A DNA stretch of 64,000 bases, from positions 38,057,001 to 38,121,000 of the forward strand of contig NC_084470.1 in the NCBI RefSeq assembly GCF_027409185.1, in the 5' to 3' direction. Both the position numbers and the translations under genes were made by a program. Source of the DNA: Cynocephalus volans. Its lineage: Eukaryota; Chordata; Mammalia; Dermoptera; Cynocephalidae. Shown here piece by piece: positions 1 through 11,450 of the stretch. The notes under the pieces are model-generated. The model did no database searches and was not told the DNA's origin. It was given only the letters and a program-made list of their open reading frames with translations. Position 1 is the stretch's first letter, and the number at the start of each line of letters is the position of its first letter.

Positions 1-279
1 ATGAGCATTTAATCTTCATAACAACTTTGTGATGTCAGTATTATTAACCTGGAGGAATAATATGAATCTGGAGAAATAATATGAATCTCAGAATGACAGA
101 GTCAGGATTTTTAAAAAAAGATCTTTTTGGCCACAAAGCCAATAAACCAACTTATGTGGTTTTCTTCTCACTCCACTTATGACACCAATTCTGGAGTGCC
201 TTCCAATACCAATGACCAATACTCTGATTCTCCTCCATATTCCAACTGGATGTTCAACAATGTAATTCAATTTTGACAC
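1..279. other. TOP2B intron 8, no recognised feature
   Basis: AT-rich intron sequence. I see no exon, known repeat or RNA gene here. Confidence 0.5.
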
Positions 280-1020
280 TACCAGGCGTTAACGCAGACT
301 GCACATGTTAAGGGCCCAGTCCCAAAGGACTGCCCCCCACTTCAGATGCCAGTTGCAAGTCCTGGGCCTCCTATATTTTGACAAACCATCTTTAAATAGT
401 GGGTTCCCATGACCCACTCCTCACATTTGATAATTTGTTAGAATGGTTCACAGAATTCAGGAACCCACTTTACTTTCCTTTACAAGGTTATTATAGAGGA
501 TCTAATCCAGGAACTGACAAATGGAAGAGATGCATAGGGCAAGGTACGGGGGGAAGGGTACATGAAGCTTTCATGCCATATCCGAACATGCCATCCTTCC
601 AGCACTTCAATGTATTCATCAATCTAGGAGCTCTCTGAAATCCACTGTTTAGGGGTTTTTATGGAGCTTTCATCAAGTAGGCATGATTGATTTTTAACTC
701 AATCTCCCTCTCCCTTTCCCAGAGAGGTTACTGAAAGTTCCAGGCTTCCAATTAAGGCTTGATCTTTCTTGCAACCAGCCACCACCTTGAAGCTATCTAA
801 GGGACTGCCAAGAGTTGCCATATTAGAGCAAAGATCCTCCTATCACCCAGGAAACTCCAAGGGATTTAGGAGTTTTGTGTCAGGAACCATGGACAAAGAC
901 CAAATATTAGAACAAAAGACACTCCTATCATCCCTATCGCTCAGAAAATTATAAGGGTTTTAGGGAGATCTGTGTCAGGAACTAGGGATAAAGACTAAAT
1001 GTGTATTTCTTATTATGCTA
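280..1020 (+). mobile_element. Old LTR-type repeat (possibly ERVL/MLT2-like), diverged
   Basis: The stretch ending in AAATTATAAGGGTTTTAGG, a GGAACTAGGGATAAAGAC block and TATTTCTTATTATG resembles the 3' part of an ERVL-type LTR as I remember that family. A similar block occurs once more about 110 bp upstream (GGATTTAGGAGTTTTGTGTC, 860-880), suggesting an internal duplication or a second partial copy. Boundaries are approximate. It lies in TOP2B intron 8, antisense to the gene, with no coding content. Confidence 0.4.
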
Positions 1021-2098
1021 CACAACTCCATGTAACTCCATATAGTCAACTCTATTAAAAGTAAAAAAGAGAGAATAAAAAAAAAAAAAGACACGGGGTT
1101 TTGGCACTAAAAACAAAAAGAAAATACATGGAAGGGACAATGAAAATTGGTATGGATGATGGTAATAAGACTCACTTTATTTGAACCTAGGGATTGTAGC
1201 AATCATTGTCAGTTGTCTATACAACATCCACTCTCCCTTGTTATTTCACTAACAAATGCAAATTGTTTTTAACTGGCACATGCCCAGTTAAAAAGATTCA
1301 CAAACCTAGCCTCCCTTGTAGCCAGGGATAGCCATTAGACCCAGTTCTAGAGAATGAAATGTTAGCAGAGATCTACTGGGTGGGGCTTCTAGGAAAACTA
1401 CTGTATTGCTGACAAAAAGAGCAAGATTTAGCCGGCATATGCATTTGCCCAACCCTATTCTCTCTCCCTAGAACTTGGAAATGAGGCATAGGGATGCAGT
1501 AGGCATCTTGAGGGCCTGAGAACAAAAGTCACGTGCTAAGGGTAGCTGAAAAGAAGCCCAGGAAGTATATAGGTCCCTGATAGAACTGTGCAACCACAGT
1601 ACCAGCCCAAGACTGCCCATCCCCAGTTCCTAGTTGAGAGAGGAAAAATTAAAACCTTCACACATGTTTAAGACACTATATGTAAGGTTTATTTACATGT
1701 CACAAATGCAATCATAACTGACTCAGGATTTCTGTTGACTAGAGAAAGTGATGTTAGATTATAAAAAATATTGTACTTGAAAAATTAAAAGAAGTTAAAA
1801 CTTAAACAAGAGTGACAAATCATTACTTTAAACTATTCCAGGATATACTGTATTGCCCAACACTTTATTCTAATCAAAGAATAAATAAATATTTTTAGAT
1901 GAAAAGAATTTTATCTGATTTAAATAAATTGGAATACAGCTATTTCATAGAAAATAAGCTTTCATTTTCATAAGTCAATTTTGATACAACAAAAACAGAT
2001 TTGGTGGGGTTTATTGATTATTGTTTATTTTGTTGTTTTTAATAAAGCAATAATTGGAATCATTCTTCCAATGACTTGGAAACAATTTGCATACTTAC
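1021..2098. other. TOP2B intron 8 sequence without clear features
   Basis: AT-rich DNA between an LTR-like relic and exon 8. There is a short adenine run at 1078-1090. No open frame with family resemblance is visible. Confidence 0.4.
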
Positions 2099-2272
2099 TT
2101 TTGTAGTTGCAATACTATTTACAAAGCTGATTTGCTGGAATCCTTTTTCACTCAATGTGAGACAAACATCCCATCTTTCATTTGCAAGTTCATGAATAAC
2201 TTTCAGGGCCACCCCAGTTTCATCCAATTTGTCTTTCACATAAAGATCTACATAACTGCGAAATCCATTTAC
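2099..2272 (-). CDS. TOP2B: TOP2B coding exon 8 (residues 283-340)
   Basis: This 58-codon exon starts GTAAATGG after TTAATAG and ends ACAAAA before GTAAGT. It encodes VNGFRSYVDLYVKDKLDETG, VALKVIHELANERWDVCLTL and SEKGFQQISFVNSIATTK. The last stretch belongs to the transducer domain, whose QTK-type loop lies in the next exon. That exon is not in the window: intron 8 runs from 2098 to the left edge with no recognisable coding sequence. Confidence 0.95.
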
Positions 2273-2777
2273 CTATTAATTTTTAAAAAAACAATAAACA
2301 ATTAATTTCATATTAGCAACTCAAATAGTTGAGTGCCATTAGGTATTTATACTTTCATTTCCTTTCATTTACATCAGCTCTTACTCCACAAATCCAAACC
2401 TTCAGGACTTTTCCCTAAGTCCTGCCCTATAAAAAGAAATTAATTTCTATGTATTCTTGATAAAGAAAGGATATGAAGGTACAACTGGAGAGGTAAATTA
2501 TTATAAAATCTTTCCAAAATTTTATTTTAAATGACTAAGTAGACTTCCAGTTTGAGTTCAGACATGCAGAAAGTTGAAAAAAAGGAAGCTTCTATCCTTA
2601 CAAGAAAACAGCTGATCAGAAAACAAATCAATGATTTTTCATGAACCCATCAAGGAATTGAGATCACAGGATAGCTGGCCATCCTGAAGTCTGGAAAGAG
2701 ACAGGAGTCTGTAGGAAACCACAGAACCTAAGCATTTGCTTACCTGGAGCAGAAGTTTAATAAGCCAGTAGGAACAT

Positions 2778-2792
2778 TAAAGTAGAAATTTC
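2778..2792. repeat. Target site duplication, left copy
   Basis: The 15-bp TAAAGTAGAAATTTC is repeated exactly at 4843-4857, bounding the truncated L1. Confidence 0.93.
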
Positions 2793-4842
2793 TTTTTTTT
2801 TTTTTAATTAATTAATTTATTTATTTTAATTTTATTTTGTCAATATACAATGTGGTTGATTATTGTCGCCCATTACTGAAACCTCCCTCCCTCCTCCCTC
2901 TCCTCCCTCCCACCCAACAATGTCCTTTGTGTTTGCTTGTCGTATCAACTTCAAGGAACTGTAGTTGCTATGACTTCTCCCCCCCACCCCCCCGGTGTTT
3001 TGTGTGTCTGTGTGTGAATTTATTTATTTATTTTTAGCTCCCACCAATAAGTGAGAACATGTGGTATTTCTCTTTCTGTGCCTGACTTGTTTCACTTAAT
3101 ATAATTCTCTCAAGGTCCATCCATGCTGTTGCAAATGGCAGTATTTCATTCGTTTTTATAGCTAAGTAGTATTCCACTGTGTAGATATACCACATTTTCC
3201 GTATCCACTCATCCCATGATGGACATATGGGCTGGTTCCAACTCTTGGCTATTGTAAAGAGTGCTGCGATGAACACTGGGGAACAGGTATACCTTCGACT
3301 TGATGATTTCCATTCCTCTGGGTATATTCCCAGCAGTGGGATAGCTGGGTCATATGGCAGATCTATCTGCAATTGTTTGAGGAACCTCCATACCATTTTC
3401 CATAGAGGCTGCACCATTTTTCAGTCCCACCAACAATGTATGAGAGTTCCTTTTTCTCCGCAACCTCACCAGCATTAATCGTTCAGAGTCTTTTGGATTT
3501 TAGCCATCCTAACTGGGGTTAGATGGTATCTCAGTGTGGTTTTGATTTGCATTTCCCGGATGCTGAGTGATGTTGAGCATTTTTTCATATGTCTGTTGGC
3601 CATTTGTATATCTTCCTTAGAGAAATGCCTACTTAGCTCTTTTGCCCATTTTTTAATTGGGTTGCTTGTTTTTTTCTTGTAAAGTTGTTTGAGTTCCTTA
3701 TATATTCTGGATATTAATCCTTTGTCAGATGTATATTTTGCAAATATTTTCTCCCACTCTGTTGGTTGTCTTTTAACTCTGTTGTTTCTTTTGCTGTGCA
3801 GAAACTCTTTAGTTTGATATAATGCCATTTGTTTATTTTTCCTTTGGTTGCCCATGCTTTTGGGGTCGTATTCATGAAGTCTGTGTCCAGTCCTATTTCC
3901 TGAAGTGTCTCTCCTATGTTTTCTTTAAGAAGTTTTATTGTTTCAGGGTGTATGTTTAATTCTTTAATTCATTTTGAGTTGACTTTAGTGTATGGTGAAA
4001 GGTATGGGTCTAGTTTCATTCTCCTGCATATTGATATCCTGTTCTCCCAGCACCATTTGCTAAAGAGGCAGTCTCTTCCCCAGTGTATAGGCTTGGTGCC
4101 TTTGTCAAAGATCAGATGGCGTAGGTGTGTGGGTTGATTTCTGGATTCTCTATTCTATTCCATTGATCAGTGTGTCTGTTTTTATGCCAGTACCATACTG
4201 TTTTGGTTATTATAGCTTTGTAGTATAGTTTAAAGTCAGGTAGTGTTATACATCCAGCTTTATTTTTTTTGCTCAGCATTGCTTTGGCTATGCGTGGTCT
4301 TTTGTTATTCCATATAAATGTCTGCATAGTTCTTTCCATTTCTGAGAAAAATGTCATTGGAATTTTGATGGGGATTGCATTAAATTTGTATATCACTTTG
4401 GGTAGTATGGACATTTTCACTATGTTGATTCTTCCAATCCACGAGCATGGGATATCTTTCCATCTTCTTGTATCCTCTCTAATTTCTCTCAGCAGTGGTT
4501 TGCAGTTCTCATTATAGAGATTTTTCACATCCTTGGTTAACTCTATTCCTAAGTATTTTATTTTTTTGGTGGCTATTGTAAATGGGCAGGCTTTCTTGAT
4601 TTCTCGTTCTGCATGTTCACTATTGGAGAATAGAAATGCTACTGATTTTTGTGTGTTGATTTTGTATCCTGCTACTGTGCTGAAATCATTTATCACCTCC
4701 AAGAATTCTTTTGTAGAGGCTTTAGGCTGTTTGATATATAGGATCATTTCATCTGCAAACAGGGACAGTTTGACTTCATCTTTTCCGATCTGGATGCCCT
4801 TTATTTCCTTCTCTTCTCTGATTGCTCTGGCTAGTACTTCCA
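2793..4842 (-). mobile_element. 5'-truncated young L1 inserted in the HAL1 relic
   Basis: This is a 2.05-kb 3' portion of a LINE-1. It has a poly-T start (poly-A of the minus-oriented element), a 3'UTR with a C-rich/TG-rich tract, and ORF2 coding remnants at 3034-3417, 3475-3855 and 4112-4843. It is flanked by a perfect 15-bp target site duplication, TAAAGTAGAAATTTC, at 2778-2792 and 4843-4857. It is colinear with and very similar to the 3' part of the full-length L1 at 49818-56611. The RT active-site motif reads FADE instead of FADD and the frame is broken, so it is dead. It lies in sense with TOP2B in intron 7. Confidence 0.93.
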
Positions 4843-4857
4843 TAAAGTAGAAATTTC
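4843..4857. repeat. Target site duplication, right copy
   Basis: Exact partner of 2778-2792, directly after the 5' truncation point of the L1. Confidence 0.93.
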
Positions 4858-7216
4858 AACTGATCGCTATAGGAAGAGCATATACTACTGTGAGTGTGTG
4901 AAGCTTCTAGGGGCTGAAGTCACATGAAGTTCACACACTTTTACAGGTTTTTCCTCTAGGAACCCTACCAGGTTCTCACAGGGAAGAGCAGAGAGAATAT
5001 AAAGGAAGTTCTACCCATGGTGCTGGCTGAGGAAGAGGAACGGCAGCCACTGGGAAACCCACCCAGACCTATCTCCCTTACAAAAAAATAAAATAAAAAT
5101 AAAAAAGAAGCTTATTCTGCAGGGCCTCCAGGACGAAGGCTGAGAATGCTGGTGGATACCTGCTTCAGCTGGGAGAAGAGACTAGAGGGCAGAAGAAAAA
5201 TCTCTACCTATAAAGGAAAGCATAAACATTTGTAAAGGTCAAACCCCTGAGATGAAGGCTCACTATGCACTCTAAAGACTGGGATGCAATCCGACATTAG
5301 AGAACACCTTCCCCACAATGTACCACCCACCACCATGTTAACAAGCCTCCAATAACAACAGTGGGTTTCAGCTGGAAGAGCTGCAAAAGACAGAACGTCT
5401 CTGAGGGGCAGCTCAAAGAGAAGGCCCAAAGCCAAGAGGAAAGACAAAAACAAGAATTTCGAAGTCTCTGTACTTATAGTAGCAACAAACCTTGAAATTA
5501 GTAAGTAGTGCAAAACACACTACAAACACAGCCCAACTCCTGACGCCAATTAAGTCCCAGACTAAAGCTTATTTACCTCAGTATCTCCTGCCCTATACGA
5601 TATATCTGATTTTCAACAAAAACTTACAAGACATGCCAAAAGGCAAGAAAAAACACAGTTTTGATAAAACAAAGCAATCATAAGAACCAGACTCAGATAT
5701 GTCACAAGATGTTATAACATGTATCAGTTAGGGCATTTAAAATAACTATGGTTAACATGTTAGTTTCCTGTGAAAGAGGTAGACAACATTCAACTTCAGC
5801 AGAGATAGAAACTATAAGAAAGAATTAAATGAAAATGCTAAAAATCAAAAACACAATAGAAGATATGAAGAATGCTTTTGACAGGCTCATCAGCAGACTT
5901 GACGCAGTAGAGAGAAAAAATCAGTGAGAACTTAGAAGACAGGGCAGTAGAAATTAAACAAACTGAAACACAAAGACAACAGAGTGAATAAAACAGACTA
6001 AGCATCCAGGAGCTCAGTATAACACCACAATATAACATATGTAAAATTTTAATAGCAGAAGGAAAAGAAAGAACAGGAAAGAAGAAATATTTGAAATAAT
6101 GGCCTAAAATTTTCAAAATTCTTGACAGACACTAAACAACAGATACAAGAAGCTCAGAGTACACCAAGAAGAATAAATAAAAACAAAAACAAAAACCATC
6201 TCACACATGAGCATATCATATTCAAAAAACCAAAGACAAAAAGAAAATCTTGTCAGCTAGAGGAAAAAGAAACACCTTACCAACAAAAGAACAGGGATAA
6301 GAACACAACAAGAAAGAAAACAATGGAGTGAAATCTTTAAAGTACTGAAAGAAAAAAGAAAAACACTGTTAACCCACAATTCTAAATCCAGTGAAAATAT
6401 CCTTTGAAAGTGAAAGAAAAATAAAGACTTTCTCAGAAAAAAATTGAGGGAATTCATTGCCAGCAGTACTCTACAACAAACTTTAAAGGAAGATCTTTAG
6501 GCAGAAGGAATATGATTAAGATCAAAACCTTAGATCTACACCAGGAAATAAAGAGCATAGGGAATGGAGTAAATGAATGTGAAATATAATCTTTCATTGT
6601 ATTTTTAATTGTTCTAAAAGATAACTGACTGCTTAAAACAAAAACAACAATATCCCTAATTTTGGAATTTTTTCTGCCATTATTTTTTCAAATATTTCTC
6701 CTGCTTCATTCTTTCTTCTCCTTCTGGTGTTTATAGCATATGTAAAAGAGAAATATGTGATGACAATGACAATGACAAAAGGAATGGGAGGGACAACCTG
6801 GGGTTTTACTGTTATAAAGTCCTTTCACTATTCATAAAGTGCTATATTGTTTGAAGGTGGGCTTAAACCATCTACAAAAGTATATTTATTTAAACCCAAG
6901 GGCAACCACTAAAACAAGTTTTAAAAAGAGGCATAATTAATAAGCAAAAAGAAGAGATAAAATAGAATCATAAAAAAATTCTCAATTAAAATCAGTGAAG
7001 GCAGAATAAGAGGAAACAAGAAATAAAGAACAAATACAATGAATCAGCTAGAAAAAGGGTAGATTTTAATCCAAACACATCAATAATCACTTTAAATGTC
7101 AATCATCTAAACACACCAGTTAAAAGAAGGAGCTCAGATTAGATTTTAAAAGCAAGATCCAACTATATCCTATCTACAAAATAACAAAGCATTAAACTAT
7201 TTTAGAAGACACTTAC

Positions 7217-7429
7217 AGGCAATTTCTTTCCATTAAACATGACCTTGACCCCTTTACACGAACCAGCCAAATCATATGCTCTTCTGGTCATGAGGGCCAC
7301 AATATCCTTGTCAAGTTTTTCCATCTTAAATTTGGACAGATCTGGTTGGAATGTTATGCATGTGTAATCTTCACCATCAAAATGTTTAATTTTGGCTTCA
7401 GAAGTCTTCATCATATTATTCATCCATGT
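7217..7429 (-). CDS. TOP2B: TOP2B coding exon 7 (residues 212-282)
   Basis: This 71-codon exon follows a TTTTTAAG acceptor and ends CCT before GTAAGT. It encodes TWMNNMMKTSEAKIKHFDGE and then DYTCITFQPDLSKFKMEKLD... to GKKLP. This is the part of the ATPase domain leading toward the transducer. The open frame extends a few codons into intron on either side, which is chance read-through. The large intron 7 that follows (4.9 kb) is filled almost entirely by retrotransposon sequence. Confidence 0.96.
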
Positions 7430-8110
7430 CTTAAAAACAAACATTCAAATATTTCTATAAAGCTTCTATACTTCACAAGACTCAGCTCAAGAAAAACATT
7501 CATTTACCACACCTATATCCATCTTTCAACCTCAACACATACCAAATCCTTGAAACTGATAATATTAGAGATGAAGAAATTTTAAATACTACTATTATAA
7601 CAAACTCATGTTACAAATAAAATAAACTATTATAGCTGTCAATAAAATATTTTTCAAAGTCTTCAACATGACCATACAGATTTTCACAAAAATAGTCATG
7701 ATGCTTTTCCTGACAAAATTATTTTAGCATACATAAAATTTTAAACTATTTTCAAAGGCCTGCAAGAATAAAAGAAGATAAAATTTCAAAATATGAATTT
7801 AATGATTAAATGAGGAATTTTTAAACATGATATTTATATGAATCTGTGAGGTTCAGTAAATTTTCACTAATACTTACCTAGATAAAAGGAAGTCTGTTAA
7901 ATAAAGCATTTTGTTTTAAAGGAATGGTAGGAGATAGGCTTATATAAAATCTCCTAGGCATTCTGACATCTTTTTATTTTAATGACTTACTTAATGATTT
8001 AAAAAATAAAAGTTACATAGGTATCATTGCAATTTACCTAATATTCTATTATCTCAGCAAAACAACAAAACATTATTTTTAAAAAAGAAATAGATAAATT
8101 ACTATCATAC

Positions 8111-8208
8111 CTGCTTAAAACTATGTTTGTATTCTTTGCAAGCCGTTTCTACAGTAAACTTTGTACTGAAAATATTACAAAGTTTTGCACCATAACCATT
8201 GCGACCAC
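8111..8208 (-). CDS. TOP2B: TOP2B coding exon 6 (GHKL G2 box)
   Basis: This 98-nt exon completes a split glycine codon and then encodes GRNGYGAKLCNIFSTKFTVE and TACKEYKHSFKQ. GGRNGYGAKL is the glycine-rich ATP-binding loop (G2 box) that is near-invariant in eukaryotic topoisomerase II. The acceptor is CTGACAG and the donor is GTATGA. The exon ends in phase 0, matching exon 7. Both flanking introns are under 0.9 kb. Confidence 0.95.
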
Positions 8209-8415
8209 CTGTCAGAAAAATTAATTGTAAATGGTTTAATAAAAATTATTTTAAATGACCACCTATCATAGGGCAAGTCTGTTGCAAAACAGTTCAACTT
8301 ATTGCATTACCTTATCAATCATCAATTAAATATTCCAAAGTATGTTTAGATTTTTTTCATTTAAAGAAAGACACGATAAGATTTAGCACATACAGTAGTG
8401 TAATTAAAATAGGTA

Positions 8416-8550
8416 TTTTGCAGATTCATTATCTTCATCACAATTTCAAAAAAAAATTAGCTTAATATCTCTTAAGTCTATGTGAATATGAAATCTGCAC
8501 TTTGTGTCAAAGTCAATTCTCTATTACAAAATTTGAATCTACAGTATGAT
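8416..8550. repeat. Unassigned direct repeat, copy A (intron 5)
   Basis: This roughly 135-bp stretch contains ATTATCTTCATCACA, an A-run, AAGTCTATGTGAATATGAAA, TGTCAAAGT and TCTCTATTACAAAA. The same order of words recurs at 11306-11450 with a slightly longer A-run. I do not recognise it as a known family. It may be an undocumented interspersed repeat or a local duplication. Confidence 0.75.
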
Positions 8551-9038
8551 CACTATCCAGAACCTTGGTTTTAAAAAGAAACTATCAACCTACTTGGGCA
8601 ACATAAATTAGCAGAAAAACATTTCGTTTTGGTCAAAGCATTTAGGATTTTATTTACAGAATCTAGATTTTCAATCCTGACCCTCTTAAGAAAAACACTT
8701 TAAAAGTAGTTTAATTAATACCAAAAGACTTGGTGCTATATAATAACAAGTTCATATATACAGGCATCACACCTATCTTATGTAAATCAAAACTCAAACT
8801 GTCAGCCAGGCTAGAATTACAGTACTTCTAACATAAAAGTCAATATGCTATCAGACTTAAGCTTTTAAAATGTCACTGTTAGACTATAACCAAGATAATA
8901 CTTATACATGACAGTTTTTTATAGATATTAATTCTGAAAAGGATTTTCTCAAAACAAAACTGCATGGGTTTCCTTTCCTGTAATATTTTATATTTTATAT
9001 AAAAATAGTTTTCAATCAAAATTCCATTCAGACTTTAC

Positions 9039-9184
9039 CTGTAACTTTTTTCTCATCATCATCATAGTTACTGGATGTTAAAAGTTGTCCAAAAATTAAA
9101 GCAGGAACATAAACTTTCTCTACTTTGTGTTCTACTACTGGGATGCCTTTCCCATTATTCCAAATGCTTATAATGTTAGATTCA
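9039..9184 (-). CDS. TOP2B: TOP2B coding exon 5 (GHKL G1 box)
   Basis: This 146-nt exon starts by completing the proline codon (ESNIISIWNNGKGIPV...) and ends with the first base of a glycine codon. NNGKGIPV is the G1 box of the GHKL ATPase. It continues through VYVPALIFGQLLTSSNYDDD and EKKVT, the conserved topoisomerase II segment just before the G2 box. It is flanked by the acceptor TTTACAG and the donor GTAAAG. Confidence 0.95.
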
Positions 9185-11305
9185 CTGTAAATAAACAAGC
9201 AGAATTTAGAGCTTAAAATAGTTTAAGTATACATTAATTAATTTCCATGTAAAGCAAATTAATCCATAATAGAACCGAATGACTGTAAGCAAGATACCAG
9301 TCATTATCAATTGGAAGACACTGACTTATCTTTCAAGAAAATATTTGCTGAGGATGCATATTTCTATTCCTGAGCTATAACTCAAATTAGGATCACTAAG
9401 ATCTGCAAGGTAATACTGCAAAATTCCTTGAGAAGAAACTCTTCTCAACCTCCCAGAAAACAGTAAAAGGAGTAAAGTTTTTTATAAGAAGTCAGCTATA
9501 GATTCAGTTTTCTTTTCATGTACATTAGCCATGATCTTACCATTTGATTCTACCAGTATACCACCTGTGAACCACAAGCTCTGCAGAGCCAATAGCCATA
9601 AACATTTTCATTTCCTATCTAACTGCTGAAACAGTACAGATGAAAAAGTGACAGCTTGAAATGTGTCCCACTCTCAGCCTAAATGTTAGATGGCTATTTG
9701 TATTGTGTCAATCACTGTCATAAATTAATTTCAGTGGTTTTAAAATATGTAGATATTACCTATTTTAGGTCCTTTAGGTTGTTCTGTCACAAAACTATCC
9801 ATTTTAACCCTGAATGATATGGAGTGGAGGATCCTACAGGTAACAGCAACTTGACATAGGCAGTAGTCCAGAGGAAAAATTTTACCCACCTTACTGTTTT
9901 AAAAGGATAAAAGTACAACACTTTTGTCCATTTAAGGGCCAAATTTGCAAAGAGAGACAGCTTTAAAACCGACACAGAGAACTGGCTTAAAAAGCTATCA
10001 TTTGTCAATCTGATTCACAATTATTCTTAGATACTCTGTTGTACTTATACATACCTTAATCTCAAGAGTTACTGGAAATAGTTATTACACTAAAAATTAA
10101 GTTATAAAAACCAAAATGAAAATTAAAGATCCAAAGTGTTAAAATTATCTAAATAAAAAGTTTTTTGAAAAAAGAAATAAAGAAACTAAAAACTTTTAAC
10201 ATAACATCTTCCCTCCCCAAATCAACAACTGTTTTTTACTCTCACTCTCCAACAGTTTCATTTCTCCTAGTTTGCTATGCTCAAATTTTTCAAATTTTTT
10301 TGATTCATATCTCCTGATCATTCTTTAGAATCTAGTCATCAAATCTTATCAATTTGTTCTAGTAGATTCATTTCATATCAATTCTTCATTCCAAATGCCA
10401 GTATGAGTCTAGATAGACAAATATCACCTTAAAACACTGATTACTGAAACAGTCACCTTGCTAGCCACTCCACTTAAATATATTTTGCATAACTATGATG
10501 AACTTAATACAGCTTTCATAACACTATTTTTTGCTCTAGAATACAGCAGTAGTTCCACATTTTCCATAAAAATCAATCTTAAAAGTCCTCTAGCATATGT
10601 TCGAGTTCCATTATCCATATCCATACTGATAGCCAAATATAATTGCCACTATTCTGCAACATGCATCTTATTTTTCCTTCAGGTTAGTTTTTTACTTGTC
10701 CATATTCATTCCCAATTCTTCCATTTCTTTATTCATTGATCTCTTCCTTGCTTATAATGTCTTTTTCCTCTCTCCTTTGTCTAGCCAAATTTTACCCAAA
10801 CTTTTAGGATCTGTTTGGGACTTCAGTTCTCCATTAAGTCTTTAACAATGCTTTCCAATCCTCCTTATATTGAGACTAGAAAAAAGCAAATTATTTACTG
10901 GGGACCTCATGAGATAATTAAGTTATCTCACCTGCTGATGAACAATCTCTACAAAATAACAATTGAACATTTAAATACGTAATAGTTTCAAACTCTATTG
11001 TTCTTTCGCTTATGTATCATATCTTCAGAGGCAAAAACTGTACCTTGGAAACAAGGACCGTATATTGCACTACTTTTTTAGATTTCCAAATAGTTCCCAG
11101 TTTGGGCTTAAAACCTACAATTTATGAAGCATCTATTTTCTACAAGAAACTATATGGAACTTAAAATTAATAGAGAAGAATTATACAAATTAAATAAAGA
11201 TAGGCAAAAAATGGAATATTACACATCTTGACAAAAAAAAGGCAATATACCTGTGAAAAAACCTTTAAAAATGTTTCATCCTCTTTAGTATATATGGTGG
11301 TAATC
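9185..11305. other. TOP2B intron 4, left part
   Basis: AT-rich intron DNA with no coding sequence or repeat that I can name. Short open frames here (for example 9787-10008 and 10458-10739) have no family resemblance. Confidence 0.4.
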
Positions 11306-11450
11306 TTGTAAATTGATTATCTTCATCACAGATTCAAAAAAAAAAAAAAAAGGCTGGTCTTCTCCTATATTCAATAAGTCTATATGAGTATGAAACTGGA
11401 ACTTTCTGTCAAAGTTACATCTCTATTACAAAACTTCAATCTATATCACT
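11306..11450. repeat. Unassigned direct repeat, copy B (intron 4)
   Basis: Second copy of the 8416-8550 sequence, same orientation, 2.9 kb away and on the other side of exon 5. By eye most positions match, with an expanded A-run (11336-11351) and a short insertion after it. Confidence 0.75.

Larger units (their letters stand above)
2520..7190 (+). mobile_element. HAL1/L1 relic in intron 7, interrupted by a younger L1
   Basis: The left part (about 2520-2777) looks like the 5' region of HAL1 (half-L1), reading plus. The right part (about 4858-6560) continues through ORF1-like coding relics full of stops. It then carries the diagnostic segment GAAGATCTTTAGGCAGAAGG (6489-6508) that follows HAL1/L1 ORF1. 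Around 7085-7185 the text resembles the start of an L1 ORF2 (ACACACCAGTTAAAAGAAGG, CAAGATCCAACTATATCCTA). It is antisense to TOP2B and strongly decayed. Family assignment is from memory. Confidence 0.55.
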
